Source: Clytia hemisphaerica (taxonomy: Eukaryota > Cnidaria > Hydrozoa > Leptothecata > Clytiidae). From it: a stretch of DNA of 64,000 nucleotides. The notes under the pieces were generated by a model that was given only the letters and a program-made list of their open reading frames with translations, made no database searches and had not been told where the DNA came from. A program made the position numbers and the translations under genes. The stretch is from the NCBI GenBank assembly GCA_902728285.1, contig CACVBU010000017.1, positions 943,516-1,007,515 of the forward strand. The letters are read 5' to 3'. The number at the start of each line of letters is the position of its first letter. Positions within the stretch are counted from its first letter, which is position 1. This document shows, one piece after another, positions 49,487-59,501 of the stretch.

Positions 49487-51894
49487 TTGGTCAACTAGTT
49501 GGTTGTAGTAGTTGAATTTGTTGGAAAAAGCAGCTTTTTAAGTGTTTTTTATAAGATTTTCCATTGCAAGTTTTTATTTTTGTTAATGAAGAAAACGAAA
49601 CGGAAGTATGTTCTACTTAAAGTTTTTTTAACAACAATTTTCACCTTTTAATATTAACAAGATAAATCAGATCAGAATCAGATAAACTATGAAATAATGA
49701 ATCATGAATGTAAGATTTTCATATAATAATTGGCTAATTTAAAAAAGAATTCTCTAAGGTTGTCTAAAATATGTTTTCAGGTATTACAACAAATCCATTT
49801 TGGTGGCGATCAGAAGACTGAAATTCGATCGGGGTCGTTGTTACGTGCAATGTCGGATGGTGACACGGCTTTCGAAAGATTGGATGGGCTTCTCCCCAAA
49901 TTTGAAGACTGGCATTTAAAAAGAACTTTCAGTGACGTAAGTTAGGGCAAGGATTGGTGGTAACTAATTCTGATAAGCACTCTAAATAAATGGTCTTGTA
50001 AATCAAATGTGTGATTATGCCTTATATATATCATTAAAAAAAGTTTAAAGATATATATTAAATTTGAAAATAATAATTCTCATTTTATCTTCAGGTCAAA
50101 GAGAGCATATTTGGTCACCCAAACTCTGGAAGTCAATTCGGAACTTCTCAATGGGCTATGAATGTACTTCGTTGCACCAATGCCAAAAAGGGGCCTCATA
50201 AAGCATTCAACGCTTACTCAGAATACACTGATAAAGAGCTCGATGCACAAATTGTATCAATTGCGATGACTTACTTTGGTATGAAAAATATAGAAGGTGA
50301 GTATTTTTAGTATTATAAATAGTGATATTTTAAGGGTCCACTTTCACTTTAACCTGTATACAAGAGAATCTTTTTTAGTGAAAGAAAGAAATTCAAACAT
50401 AATCAAAAAATAATATAAACATAACTTTTTGTCTAGATGATCCTGTGCCAGTCGAGATTAAAAAATCCTCAAATGAAGATAAAGCTGAGTGGCTCTACTC
50501 TGCAGTGGAATCAATGCTTGAACAGTGAGTGAAAATATAAATATAATTACTCAAAAAATATAAAAAATATAGTCAAAGAAATATAAAACTTTCAACTACT
50601 CATAACTCTAAAAACACAGAAAGACAAGACAGAACAAACAAAAAGATTTTCAAGCAGGACATAAATAATAGAATGATAAGTATCCTAATACATTAATGCG
50701 ATAGGAATAGGATCCCATTCAATTAAAAGATATGCCTTAAATTTTCTTTAGATACATTGTAACGTACGATGACTCGATTGAAAGAGTTCGCACACAGCTA
50801 CAAACAAAAAGCCAACCAGCAAAACCCAAAGAATTGTTTGATTGTATCAAAGCTGAATCTGGAGAGTGTAAACACAAACCATTTCAGAGAAAACTGGCTA
50901 GAGACAATCACGAGATTAAAAAGCACGGCTATGACAGGTAAATTTAACGATTTGAATATTTCAACTAAGTTCGAATACCTTGTACTCTCTTTTTTTAAGC
51001 TAAATAGAAACATATAACTCAAATTTTAAAGTGTAAATATAAAATTCTAACAACTTTTGAATATGTTAAAAAATGAACATGATATTTTTCCAAGCCTATT
51101 AATGACATGAAATATAGAATAATGTTATAGATAATTTTTAGTATTATTCATAATTTAGAAAAGCTGTAGAAGCTGAAAAAGCTGCTCAAGAGCAAGAAAA
51201 TGCACAGAAGGAGCAAGCAAATGAACAAGAAACTGAGAATGAGGACAAAGAAGACTACACCCTTGAGTACCAAAAGGCTTTATTCACTTTTAATCTGTTC
51301 ATCCGTAACATTAACGACGCGATAAGAGAGGGCGATGGCGAAAGATTAATGAGATGTTACAAATTTGTTTTGCTGTATTTTAAAGCCACCAACCATCACC
51401 AGTACACTTATTCTATGATAAAATTATTTCATCAGATTAAACTTCAACCTGAAAACGCATTTAAACTGATTTGGTGTAGATTTATTAACACTGTTGGTTC
51501 TCCTGGTCGAAACATTAGTATCGATTTACATCTTGAACATCAAAATAATTTTTTGAAGGAACAGTTAAAAGGACTCAGATCTAACTTGAATGAAAAGAAT
51601 GCGGAACGTGTCTCTCATTCTGTAAGAAAACTTAGCCAAATCATCCAGAATGTTGAATCCAATCTCGATATCAAAAGCATTAAAGGACATAGAGCTCAAC
51701 CGAAAACCTATGACGACGTAAAGAAACTTGCTGAAGCCTATAACCAAGCCGATGTATTCAAGCATAAACCAGGAAAGGAGCATGAATCATTCCCAAAGTT
51801 TGAAAAGTGTTTTTTGAAAAAACTTGATGTCGATGCCTTTACCAATTGGTTACGTTTGAAAGAAAGTGAATTTAAAGACTTATTTCAAGACTAA

Positions 51895-52786
51895 AAATGT
51901 TGTTGTGTGAAATAAGTTTTATTTTATGGGCAAATGTAGAGTTCAGCTTATTTTCTTTATTTTCTATAAATCAGATATTTTTTATTTAGGATTGATTTTC
52001 AAATTTTGATTCGATTTTCATTTTTTTAATTGAGCCAAATAAAGAGTTGACATTTTACATAATACAGAGTTGAGAAGCCTTGTTAAAGATGCAAAAATAT
52101 AACATGCTTAGAACTCATTTGACCATAGGTACACTGGTAACTATTGATTTTGTGAATATAAATAGTGTATATATTATGTAAAATATAACCTCCAATGTAT
52201 ATAGTCATAAGATAAAAAGAAAGGAAATAAAACTAGAGGCTAAAATTCAATTTCAACATTTTAAAATCAATTTGGTACATTTTGTATACAAACATCATCT
52301 CAGAACACCCAAACTAAAAATGAGCTTAAGTTTTAGGATTTTTTCTGGAATATTTTGAGACAAAATTGATGAAATTTTAAAACAATGTGCCAAGAACATC
52401 TTCTAATTTAGGACAAAGTCATTTGAAAACAAGGTTCCCCTGTAATATTTAATTTCATTATGGACGTGGACTATCTTTAAAAAAAATCAAAATGAATAAA
52501 TTTCTATAAATCTTTGAAAGTACTTGCACTTCCAGCTTTTTGAGACTTTTAAAAAGTCAATTAATTTTTGAGTGAACTTAATTTTGCAAAAAATCCTGAA
52601 ATTAAATATTTCACAAGATTTAACTTCACAAAAATGGCCAGAGTTTGCAAAACTTAATCCATCCAAAAATTAATCTACTTAAAGTAAACAAAGTAAATAA
52701 GTGAAATAATTTAAAAAATATACATAATAAATAGTGTGAAAATGTAAGAAAATATTAAAAAATATAAAAATATCATAAAATGAATG
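51895..52786. other. AT-rich gap between convergent DUF6589 and RecQ-like genes
   Basis: About 890 bases with no open frame of note. It contains AATAAA on the plus strand (52038) and TTTATT/TTTAT words that could end the minus-strand helicase transcript near 52700-52780. It is the tail-to-tail junction of the two genes. Confidence 0.6.
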
Positions 52787-54913
52787 CTAATAGTCACTGT
52801 CCTCTAAGCTACTATAATTGTCTGAACTAAGTGAATATTCAGACAGACATTCATAGTCAGTTGTTGGTAAACTCTGACCAATAGCAGATGTTTCATTATC
52901 ATTTTCTTCAGCATAACAATCATCATTCAAGTCAAGGAAAACAGTTTCCTCATCATCTTCATCGATAAAAGCTTCCTTTACAATAATTGCAATTTCTTTG
53001 GCACAACGTTGATTCAAAACTTTTAATTCACCAATGATGAAAGAAACTGAGTCAATGTAAGGTAGATTTTGCACCACACTTTCAATCACAGTCTCACTTA
53101 AACCAGTGACCAGTTCAGGAGGAGTGAGTAGAGGAAGTAGTGAACTCTGTTGCTCATGCGATTCAACTAACATTTCACGGACCAAATTTTTACTTTCATC
53201 TGAGACATTTCTGATAACCTTTTTCTCACTGCAAATTTCCATTTCTTCAACTTTTGGTAACAAGGTATAGTCACAACCACCATCACAGTCACAACTTAAA
53301 GCACAAAACGAACAACAAGAATGGCCAGGGTTCAATGGTTCCACTTTTTCGCAGTTTTCATTAAAGGGTGTATATAGGGTTGATCTGAGGCACTTGTTTT
53401 TTGCGTGACAAATTTCTTCATTGACCGGCTGACATGGGCGTGGTGGGGAAAACTGTATAAAATAGCATGGCACTTACTGCTACCATCTCTACCTGCTCGA
53501 CCAACCTGTTGGCAGTAATCAACCAAATGGAATGCAGGACCATAATGAATAATGTACCGAACATCTTTCATGTTGACCCCACACCCCAAGCTACTTGTTG
53601 CAACAATAACTTTTAACGAGACCACTTCTGTTAAAGATTCCAAGACGATATTTTTCTTTTTCTTCCTGGTTTCTGCGTGGAATATGCCAATAAGGTCTTT
53701 TGGATTAAGGTCAGGTCTTGCTTTTTTTTTAAATCTTCTCAGTTGTTGATATACTATACCAGCTGTATCAACAAATTTACAGAAGATAACAAATTTGGGT
53801 GATTCGTGAACATCTTTAGCTAAAATTGAGAGAATCCAATGGAGGCATTCAACATTCTCTTGTTTCGGAACTTTGATAACTTCAAGGAAAATGTTTGGAC
53901 GGTCACTGCATGTTGATATAATTTTCAACGACTTTGACAAATTGCAACTTCCAATAACCAACTGAGTCAAGTCCAAATCGATTGTAGCACTCAGAGCAAG
54001 AACAGGGACATTTTGTCTGCAAGTTGAACGTAATTCACCGATCCGACTGAAAGTCTCTCGAAAGGCCTTTGAACCTTTTGTGGATTCACCCCTGAACAAA
54101 ACAAAAAAAACTTAAATTAAATCTTTGTTACTTAAACAGAAATTATATGGATGTGTGCGAGAAAAAAAACTTCTTAAAATTTAATGAACAAGTGAATTGT
54201 GCCGAAATATATTTTTTAACAGTACGTATAATAAAAAAATGTTTACTTAACACTTAGCTCACAATTTTACATATGAAAACAAAACTATGTGATGATGATA
54301 AAACAGCACAGTAAACATCTCTCCATTCCTCTCTTTAAATTAAACTTAAGTCTTTAAAAAAAACAATATACGCAGCCACAAGTCTTCTGAAATATCAAAA
54401 GTATCATAAAGGAAGAATTATTTTGATTAAAAAATTAAATTACCAGCTGACTTTATGAACTTCATCAACCACAATACATGCCAAATTGTTCACCATGAAA
54501 TTTGACGAAACAAAATCTCTCCATTTTGAGTTGTTCAACCAGGACTCTGGTGTGCCAAAAATCAGGTTGAATTTTCCATCAACTATTCTTGAGTGTTCTT
54601 TTAAATCAAGAGCACAAGCATTCAGTCCAAGGTAATCCAATTTACCAGCTTCGTAAACTTGGCTGGTGATCAGTGCAACAAGCGGTGAAAGCACAATAAC
54701 TGTTGGATTATCATAAAGTGAATCGTCCATTGATTTGAATAATTTTGGGAGGCACTGATAGATTAAACTCTTCCCAAATGCTGTTGGGAAAACACACAAT
54801 GTGTCTCTTCCATAATAAATGTTGCTTATAGCCTCGACTTGTTTTGCTTTGAGTTTAATGTTTGAATTTTCAAAGATAGAGTCCAAACAAGAAACCACAG
54901 ATACAAACGCCAT
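52787..54913 (-). CDS. RecQ-like superfamily 2 DNA helicase, two exons, one frame break
   Basis: An ATP-driven 3'-5' DNA unwinding enzyme by family. Exon 1 (54444-54913) has the Q-motif-like start KLKAKQVEAI, Walker A PTAFGKSLIYQ (usual Gly replaced by Ala), VIVLSPLVALITSQV and Walker B VVDEVHKVSW (DEVH for DEAH). The intron splits that Trp codon. Exon 2 (52787-54091) continues FRETFSRIGELRS, VLALSAT, KFVIFCKF, VIVATSSLGCGVNMKDVRYI and CQQVGRAGRDGSSKCHA. A T6 run at 53397-53402 then breaks the frame. The other frame gives KCLRSTLYTPF and a Cys cluster (HSCCSFCALSCDCDGGC) like the RecQ zinc-binding domain, then an acidic Ser-rich tail ending SSLEDSDY. No HRDC domain is seen. It is convergent with DUF6589 copy C. 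The break may be an assembly error. Confidence 0.88.
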
Positions 54914-55664
54914 CTTGAAAAAGTCAGATATATTTGATGATGTTTTGTTTTTTTCTCGTATCCCGATTACTTCAGCTTTTTATTTTCGGCCTTCCAACCA
55001 CCAATCAGGCTAGACTGTTCCACGTGATTTCGCCGAAAATCTCCGCGGTCAGAATATGACCGTGGCCATTTCCCAAGCTACTTATTCGAAGCAAACATTA
55101 AAATTCAAACATCAACAATGATTTTAAAGCTACGATGCGCTATATGATTTACGGATTTTGTACGCATGCGGTTTCATTTTTATTACACTGAGAATAAGTT
55201 GCTTGGTTCACCAGGCTATGTCAATCTTTCGCAAATTTAAAAACCCACTTTCCCTTGGAAAAAATTGACGTTTTTTGTTTTTTTGGGACCCTTGGGGCAT
55301 AAGGTACCTGTTGACCGCAAAAATTTCAAAATTCGCGAATTGACCGTTGATAACATTAGGGGTAAAGGGACCCAATGACGTCACGGGTTTGGGAAAAACT
55401 TCAAAATGCGATATCAAAAAAATTATTGGTGCCTAAAATAAATAGACATGAAAGTCAGTTTGGAGTAATCTTTATCTTTCTGAAAATGTCATCTTTGACC
55501 TGAAAGCGTAGAACAATAGGTATTTGAAACAAACAAAGAACTGCAACATGAAACATTTGAGAAATTCACTGATTAGGTCTTTGTTATTTTGCATCACAAA
55601 ATTTTTATATTTTGGTTTTTGAAAAATGTAGAAAATATTATACACAGCGTTGTGCAAGATTTAC
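54914..55664. other. helicase promoter region and unexplained DNA
   Basis: A CCACCAATCAGG (CCAAT-type) stretch, a CACGTG box near 55021 and CGCGGTCATATTC-type dyads (TCAGAATATGACCGTGGCC) lie within 170 bases upstream of the helicase ATG. The rest holds no supported exon, although DUF6589 exons 8-11 would be expected here if the fragment to the right were complete. Confidence 0.5.
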
Positions 55665-56545
55665 CTCGCAAAGGGTTTTCTTCAAATGCCAGTCTTCAAA
55701 TTTTGGAGTCAAACCATTTAGTTGCTCAAACTTTGTGTTTCCGTCTGACATGGCGACTTTGCAGTTAGTAGCTCTCTCTACTGTCAACTGATCACCACCA
55801 AATGGAATTGGTTCCACAATATCCTTTACACTCTTGTCGTCATTGTAGAGTTTTGGTACATATTTTTGCATCTCCTGCATAATCTGAATCATTTCAGCGT
55901 TGACTGTTTCTTGTCGGAAAATCAAACCCAACGGTACCTGAGATTAAGATATTAATTACTACTTAATGTTTTATATTTCTCTTTCTTTACAGTCAAAACA
56001 AAATAATAATAAAAAAAATGTAGAAGAGTTTGAATCGTGCATACATACCACTTCAGACTTTTTGGACATTTCATGGGTTAACTGATGCTTTAAATGCTTA
56101 GGAACATGCTTGCTAAACGATTTAAATGCTGGAAGATATGAAACGATGGAGCGAGCAATCAATGTTGTAAAATTATCTTCAAGAGTTCTTTGCGCTTGAC
56201 CATTTGGAAGAATGTCCATGTTTTTGTAGAAATCAGCTGAACGCAAATCTAAAAGATAATTATGTGAACAATGGAAGTGGCAAGATATAATAGAGTAATA
56301 GCTGGCACACTTGTAATTTCAACTTGAAAAATCTTTCTAAAGCCATTTAGGTCAAAGAAATGAATCGTATCATATCATATTGCATCAATGGAGCTTATGA
56401 CGCCAATCTTCGAAAGAATTACCTTGAGAACTGTGGAATCTTTCTTTCACGGCCATATAATGAAACCAATGAATACTCTTGTTTTGATTCAGCTTGCTTT
56501 GATGCCGGACTATCTGCTCGAAATCAATGTTGTCTCCGATAAGCT
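55665..56545 (-). pseudogene. diverged DUF6589 gene fragment (exons 4-7 equivalent)
   Basis: Exons: 56423-56545 (LIGDNIDFEQIVRHQ ... SIHWFHYMAVKERF), 56049-56248 (DFYKNMDILPNG ... VPKHLKHQLTHEMSKKSEV) and 55665-55937 (VPLGLIFRQETVN ... PIPFGGDQLTVERA ... PKFEDWHLKKTLCEV). The splice phases agree with the array gene. The last exon spans what is exon 6 plus exon 7 in the array copies, with no intron between them. The C-terminal third is absent, because the helicase gene follows 750 bases on. The N-terminal exons were not found either. It is about as far from the array copies as a separate subfamily would be. Confidence 0.85.
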
Positions 56546-56634
56546 TAAAATAGAAGAAAATATATATTGCTAGTAAATTTGAAGTAAGATTCATCATGCT
56601 GTATTTGTATACATATTTTTTATATATGTTGGAC

Positions 56635-57905
56635 GGTGAAAAAGAATGCGGCTATTATATTTTGATTTTTCCCGACATGTTTCGGACTCGGTCCGTTCTC
56701 AAGGGAATGATATTTCTATAGAAAAAAAAAGCGTTTTTATACAAAATTATTTGACGTCAAATTGGACAAATACGTCATTTTAAGCGATTTCGGCTTGAAA
56801 ATGGGTTGGTGTAGATGGGGCCATCTGATAAGTTGAATTTGATCGAAAATGAACGTGTAAATCAGACTTAGGCGCTCGGTTGGAGAAGATTGAGTTCTTG
56901 GTTCAACCCATGAGGTGCGAGGGTTCTCAGTTCTTTGATCCAGAAGTTTTCTCTCTGTAGTATTATCCTTTTCATTCTTTCTATATCTGTCTCGTTGATC
57001 TGTTCGATGATGGTGAACTTTGCGTCTCTGTTGAAATCGTGGTTGGTTTGCTGGAAATGTTTACACGCTGGGATTGTCTCTTGTCGTGGTCTGTATGCAT
57101 TACTTCTATGGTTATTGAGTCTTTGATTGAATTGGGTCTCGCTTTTTCCAATATATTGGATGTGACATTTGTTGCATTCCAGGAGGTAGATGATGCGAGT
57201 GCTTTTGCAGTTAACGTTGTGGAAGATCTGGTACGTCCTTTTGGTTTGTTGATTGGTGAAGGTTGAGGTTGACATTATTTGTTTACAGCAAAGGTTTCCT
57301 GTCCTTGTTAAGCAAGGCTGGCACTTTCCTTTCAGTTTTTGTTGTTTTCTTGAGACTTTGTTGTTGGATATTGATGTTTGTCCAAGTAGATCTTTCAAGT
57401 TTTTGTTGCGTCTATACGCAATGACTGGTGTTTGTTGGAAGGTATCTTGAAACCGTTCGTTGATGTTTAGGATATCCCAGTGCTTTTCCAGTAAGGTACG
57501 GATAGGTGGTAAGTTTTTGTTGAAGGTAGTGATGAAGGCGATTTGTTGTTTATTCTTGGTGTTGTTGTATTTTAGGAGATCTTCCCGGTTCTTAATCTTA
57601 ACTTTGTCGAACTGTTTATTGAGGTTTTCAGCTTTGTATCCTCTTCTGATGAATGCATCTTTCATTTGGAGGAGGGATTGGTTGTATTCTTCGGGGTTGG
57701 AGCAAATCTTTTTTATCCTTAGTGCTTGACCGTATGGGATGTTGTTTTTTAGGTTGTTTGGGTGGTATGAGGTATTATGGAGGTATGATGACCGATCTGT
57801 TGGTTTTTTGAAGATCTTGTAATCTAGTCGATTGTTCTTTATGGTTATCGTTGTGTCCAGGAAGTTGATCTCGCTATGAGAGTATTCCGTCGTGAATTTA
57901 ATTGC
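56635..57905 (-). mobile_element. Penelope-like element, 5'-truncated
   Basis: It covers the coding remnant at 56868-57926 plus a 3' flank to about 56635, where TATATGTTGGACGGTGAAAA begins. The flank shares CGACATGTTTCGGACTCGG-type text with the dead copy at 5.85-6.32 kb. Truncation removes the reverse transcriptase core. The right junction lies within the first bases upstream of the cysteine-rich gene's exon. Confidence 0.85.
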
Positions 57906-57926
57906 CACCGTCATGTTGATGTCCAA
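56868..57926 (-). pseudogene. Penelope-like reverse transcriptase end plus GIY-YIG endonuclease
   Basis: The frame keeps the RT thumb and linker (TTEYSHSEINFLDTTITIKN, SYLHNTSYHPNNLKNNIPYG, ALRIKKICS). It also keeps a Cys-rich linker (KCQPCLTRTGNLCC) and the GIY-YIG nuclease (RIIYLLECNKCHIQYIGKS, FNQRLNNHRSNAY, CKHFQQTNHDF, ILQRENFWIKEL), and ends at LNLLQPSA. In this family the nuclease cuts the target to prime copying. The RT palm with its YADD box is missing because of the 5' truncation. The remaining 350 codons have no stop, so insertion was fairly recent. The first few codons may be host sequence read through. Confidence 0.92.
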
Positions 57927-57932
57927 CTGCAG

Positions 57933-58749
57933 CGGACTTGGATTAAGTTACAACTACTACGACGAAATGGCACAAACTTATTGCGCAAGTCGATTATCGC
58001 AACCTGGCTTTGTGTTTGCTATCCGAAGAGATTGCCAAGGAACAGCACCCACCTGCAACACCATGTGTCAGCAAGCAAAAGCAGCTGCACTCAAGACTAT
58101 CAGATACCAACGAAGAAAGTATGATTACCTATTTAATTCTTTTCAATTACCTCCTTAGACAAAGCTACTGCTTTTAACCAGAAAATCGACCAAAAGAACA
58201 GTCTATTCATTTTGGAGCAATAAGTAAACTTTAACTCTGAACAAGGTCTGACCACGCTATCTTTTATAAAACACTAGGTAGAACCATAATCAATAGAACA
58301 GATAATAACAAAGACATTCAATTGACATTGATTTAACTTCTTTATCCTCTTCACAGCAATAGAAGAAAAATAATGTGCCATATGCTAAAAGTAGACTGCA
58401 GTTAACTAACGAACATTTTGTGAGACTAAGACAAATTGCTGGGATTTAAATGGTCTACTTTTTGTAAAGATGGCGCATCATTTGCTTCGCCTGCTGTGGC
58501 TTAAAAAGATAGAGAAAGTTGTCCTGTGGATACTTTATGCGTTGTAAAAAATTGTGTATTTATTGCAGCTTTGGATGTTTTGATGCTATCTATATACGTA
58601 AAGAACACCCCCAACTCGCCATCGACACAAGCGCACGTCAACCAGACGCAGGGAAAATAAGTCAAATGACATATGGCTATGGTAAAGGCGGATGTAGTTG
58701 GACACCAAACCATTGTGGACCCAACTTCTGCTGTTGCGCAGCAACATAA
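57933..58749 (+). CDS. cysteine-rich protein, two C-terminal exons, function unknown
   Basis: Exon 57933-58118 follows a CTGCAG acceptor and reads SGLGLSYNYYDEMAQTYCAS, then FVFAIRRDCQGTAPTCNTMC. Exon 58569-58749 follows TATTGCAG and reads NFGCFDAIYIRKEHP ... TYGYGKGGCSWTPNHCGPNF, ending CCCAAT and a stop. Phases match (AA|C). The paired cysteines and the Gly/Tyr-rich end suggest a disulphide-bonded secreted protein. An N-terminal signal exon should lie further left but was not found, and the Penelope-like element abuts this exon directly. I have a vague memory of similar proteins in cnidarians but cannot name a family. Confidence 0.6.
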
Positions 58750-59302
58750 TGTAATGATCATTGTTAAACTGTTGTTATTTTGCTAAATTTTATCATTATT
58801 TTTAGTATATGACAGATGATTAAATCCTTTCTTATTTTTAATTTTAAAAAAAGTAAATTTTAAAGACTTTATAAAGAACTCTCTTTAAAAGAATAAGAAG
58901 ATGAAAACAAAAATACCTAAACGTTATGGGTACCCCATGAAAAAAAAGTTTTACTTTTGCTAAACTTTTCTTACATAGAAAGAGGAAAAGTCTTAAAATT
59001 GGTAATATACAAAACCTGTCTAGGGTTTTCTGTGGCTTCATAAAATCATTTTCGCTTATCAAAAAAAGAAATATTGCGATAGACAGGCGGCCGAGGTAGT
59101 GAATTGTGTTACTTCGTAGAGCACCCCTTAGATCAGGGCAAATTTTTGATATTGTGCTTAATAGGGTGTAGAATTGACAAAAGAATTGCCCTTCGAATCT
59201 CCTGCATTTTTCGAGTGAACCGATTTTTAGTTAGTCGATAGAACTTATCAAGGGTCCCCCCCCCCTTTACTAACGGTTTTTTCGAGGTCTGAAAAACAAA
59301 TA
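58750..59302. other. no gene recognised
   Basis: AT-rich. The expected next exons of the Nup96 gene on the minus strand are not visible here. The minus-strand frame 58844-59062 is not protein-like. Confidence 0.45.
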
Positions 59303-59462
59303 TCTGATGTTACCAACAGATTCATGTCTGATGTCTGACAACAGCGTTTCAGTAAGTTTTCAGTGTTTTTTTGTAAGAATAATCTGATGTTACCAACGGA
59401 TTCATGGCTGATGTCTGACAACAGCGTTCCAGTAAGTTTTCAGTGTTTTTTTTGTAAGAATA
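59303..59462 (+). repeat. two tandem copies of an 80-bp unit
   Basis: TCTGATGTTACCAAC(A/G)GATTC begins at 59303 and again at 59383. The unit also contains TCTGACAACAGCGTT and AGTAAGTTTTCAGTGTTTTT. It lies just downstream of the last Nup96 exon found. Confidence 0.8.
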
Positions 59463-59501
59463 AACACAGAGGGAAATGTAAATACTGAGAAGGCCACTTA
59501 C

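Larger units (their letters stand above)
45232..49580 (-). mobile_element. near full-length CR1/L2-like LINE with 7-bp target duplication
   Basis: On the minus strand it has a 94-base leader, ORF1, a 26-base gap, ORF2, a short 3' UTR and an (ATT)n tail (AATAATAATAAT on the plus strand at the 45232 end). TGTTAAT flanks it at 45225-45231 and 49581-49587. It is antisense to the DUF6589 gene it splits and absent from copies A and B, so it arrived after the array formed. An ATT-type microsatellite tail, a PHD-like ORF1 and an APE-type endonuclease fit the CR1/L2/Rex group. The exact clade is not settled. Confidence 0.92.
27927..51894 (+). repeat. direct array of three copies of a DUF6589 gene, unit about 7.42 kb
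   Basis: The same exon-1 text starts at 27932, 35356 and 42781 (offsets 7424 and 7425), and homology runs without gaps through introns, exons and spacers. Unit = exons 1-11, a 2.7-kb spacer with a foldback, then exon 1 again. Copies differ by scattered single bases and homopolymer lengths, so the duplication is recent or homogenised. Copies A and B break at the same base in exon 11 (after 32462 in A), where spacer begins. Copy C continues to a proper end. Copy C alone carries the LINE. Copy A alone lacks its 5' part. Confidence 0.92.
42617..51894 (+). pseudogene. DUF6589 protein gene, copy C (full 5' and 3' ends, split by a LINE)
   Basis: Exons: 42617-42907, 43294-43568, 44126-44351, 44503-44623, 44819-45018, 45133-45231 plus 49588-49605 (exon 6, split), 49781-49936, 50095-50296, 50437-50524, 50752-50937 and 51159-51894. 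Phases agree outside the insertion. Order of landmarks: Cys-rich head; ITGDNLDIEQQVRHQ ... SLHWFNVIASKDRV; SRSIAKFMPSFKMFQKVIPK; VPLGLLFENENESS; IHFGGDQKTE ... PKFEDWHLK; a charged linker; INTVGSPGRNISIDLHLEHQ ... LKGLRSNLNEKNAER; tail ending KESEFKDLFQD. These are the hallmarks of the DUF6589 family, common as multicopy 'uncharacterised' genes in invertebrates and fungi. The 4.35-kb LINE interrupts exon 6. AATAAA at 52038 is a likely poly(A) signal. Confidence 0.88.

Noticed and set aside
55000-55220. terminal inverted repeat partner for the DUF6589/RecQ element
   Set aside because: AATAAGTTGCTTGGTTCACC at about 55193 resembles AATAAGTAGCTTAGTTCACC at 33349 and 40778, but in direct rather than inverted orientation, and no target duplication is visible. 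Too weak to call.
56935-58124. plus-strand frames up to 89 codons
   Set aside because: Those up to 57729 are antisense shadows of the Penelope-like coding region. The one at 57876-58124 is an out-of-frame reading of the cysteine-rich exon.
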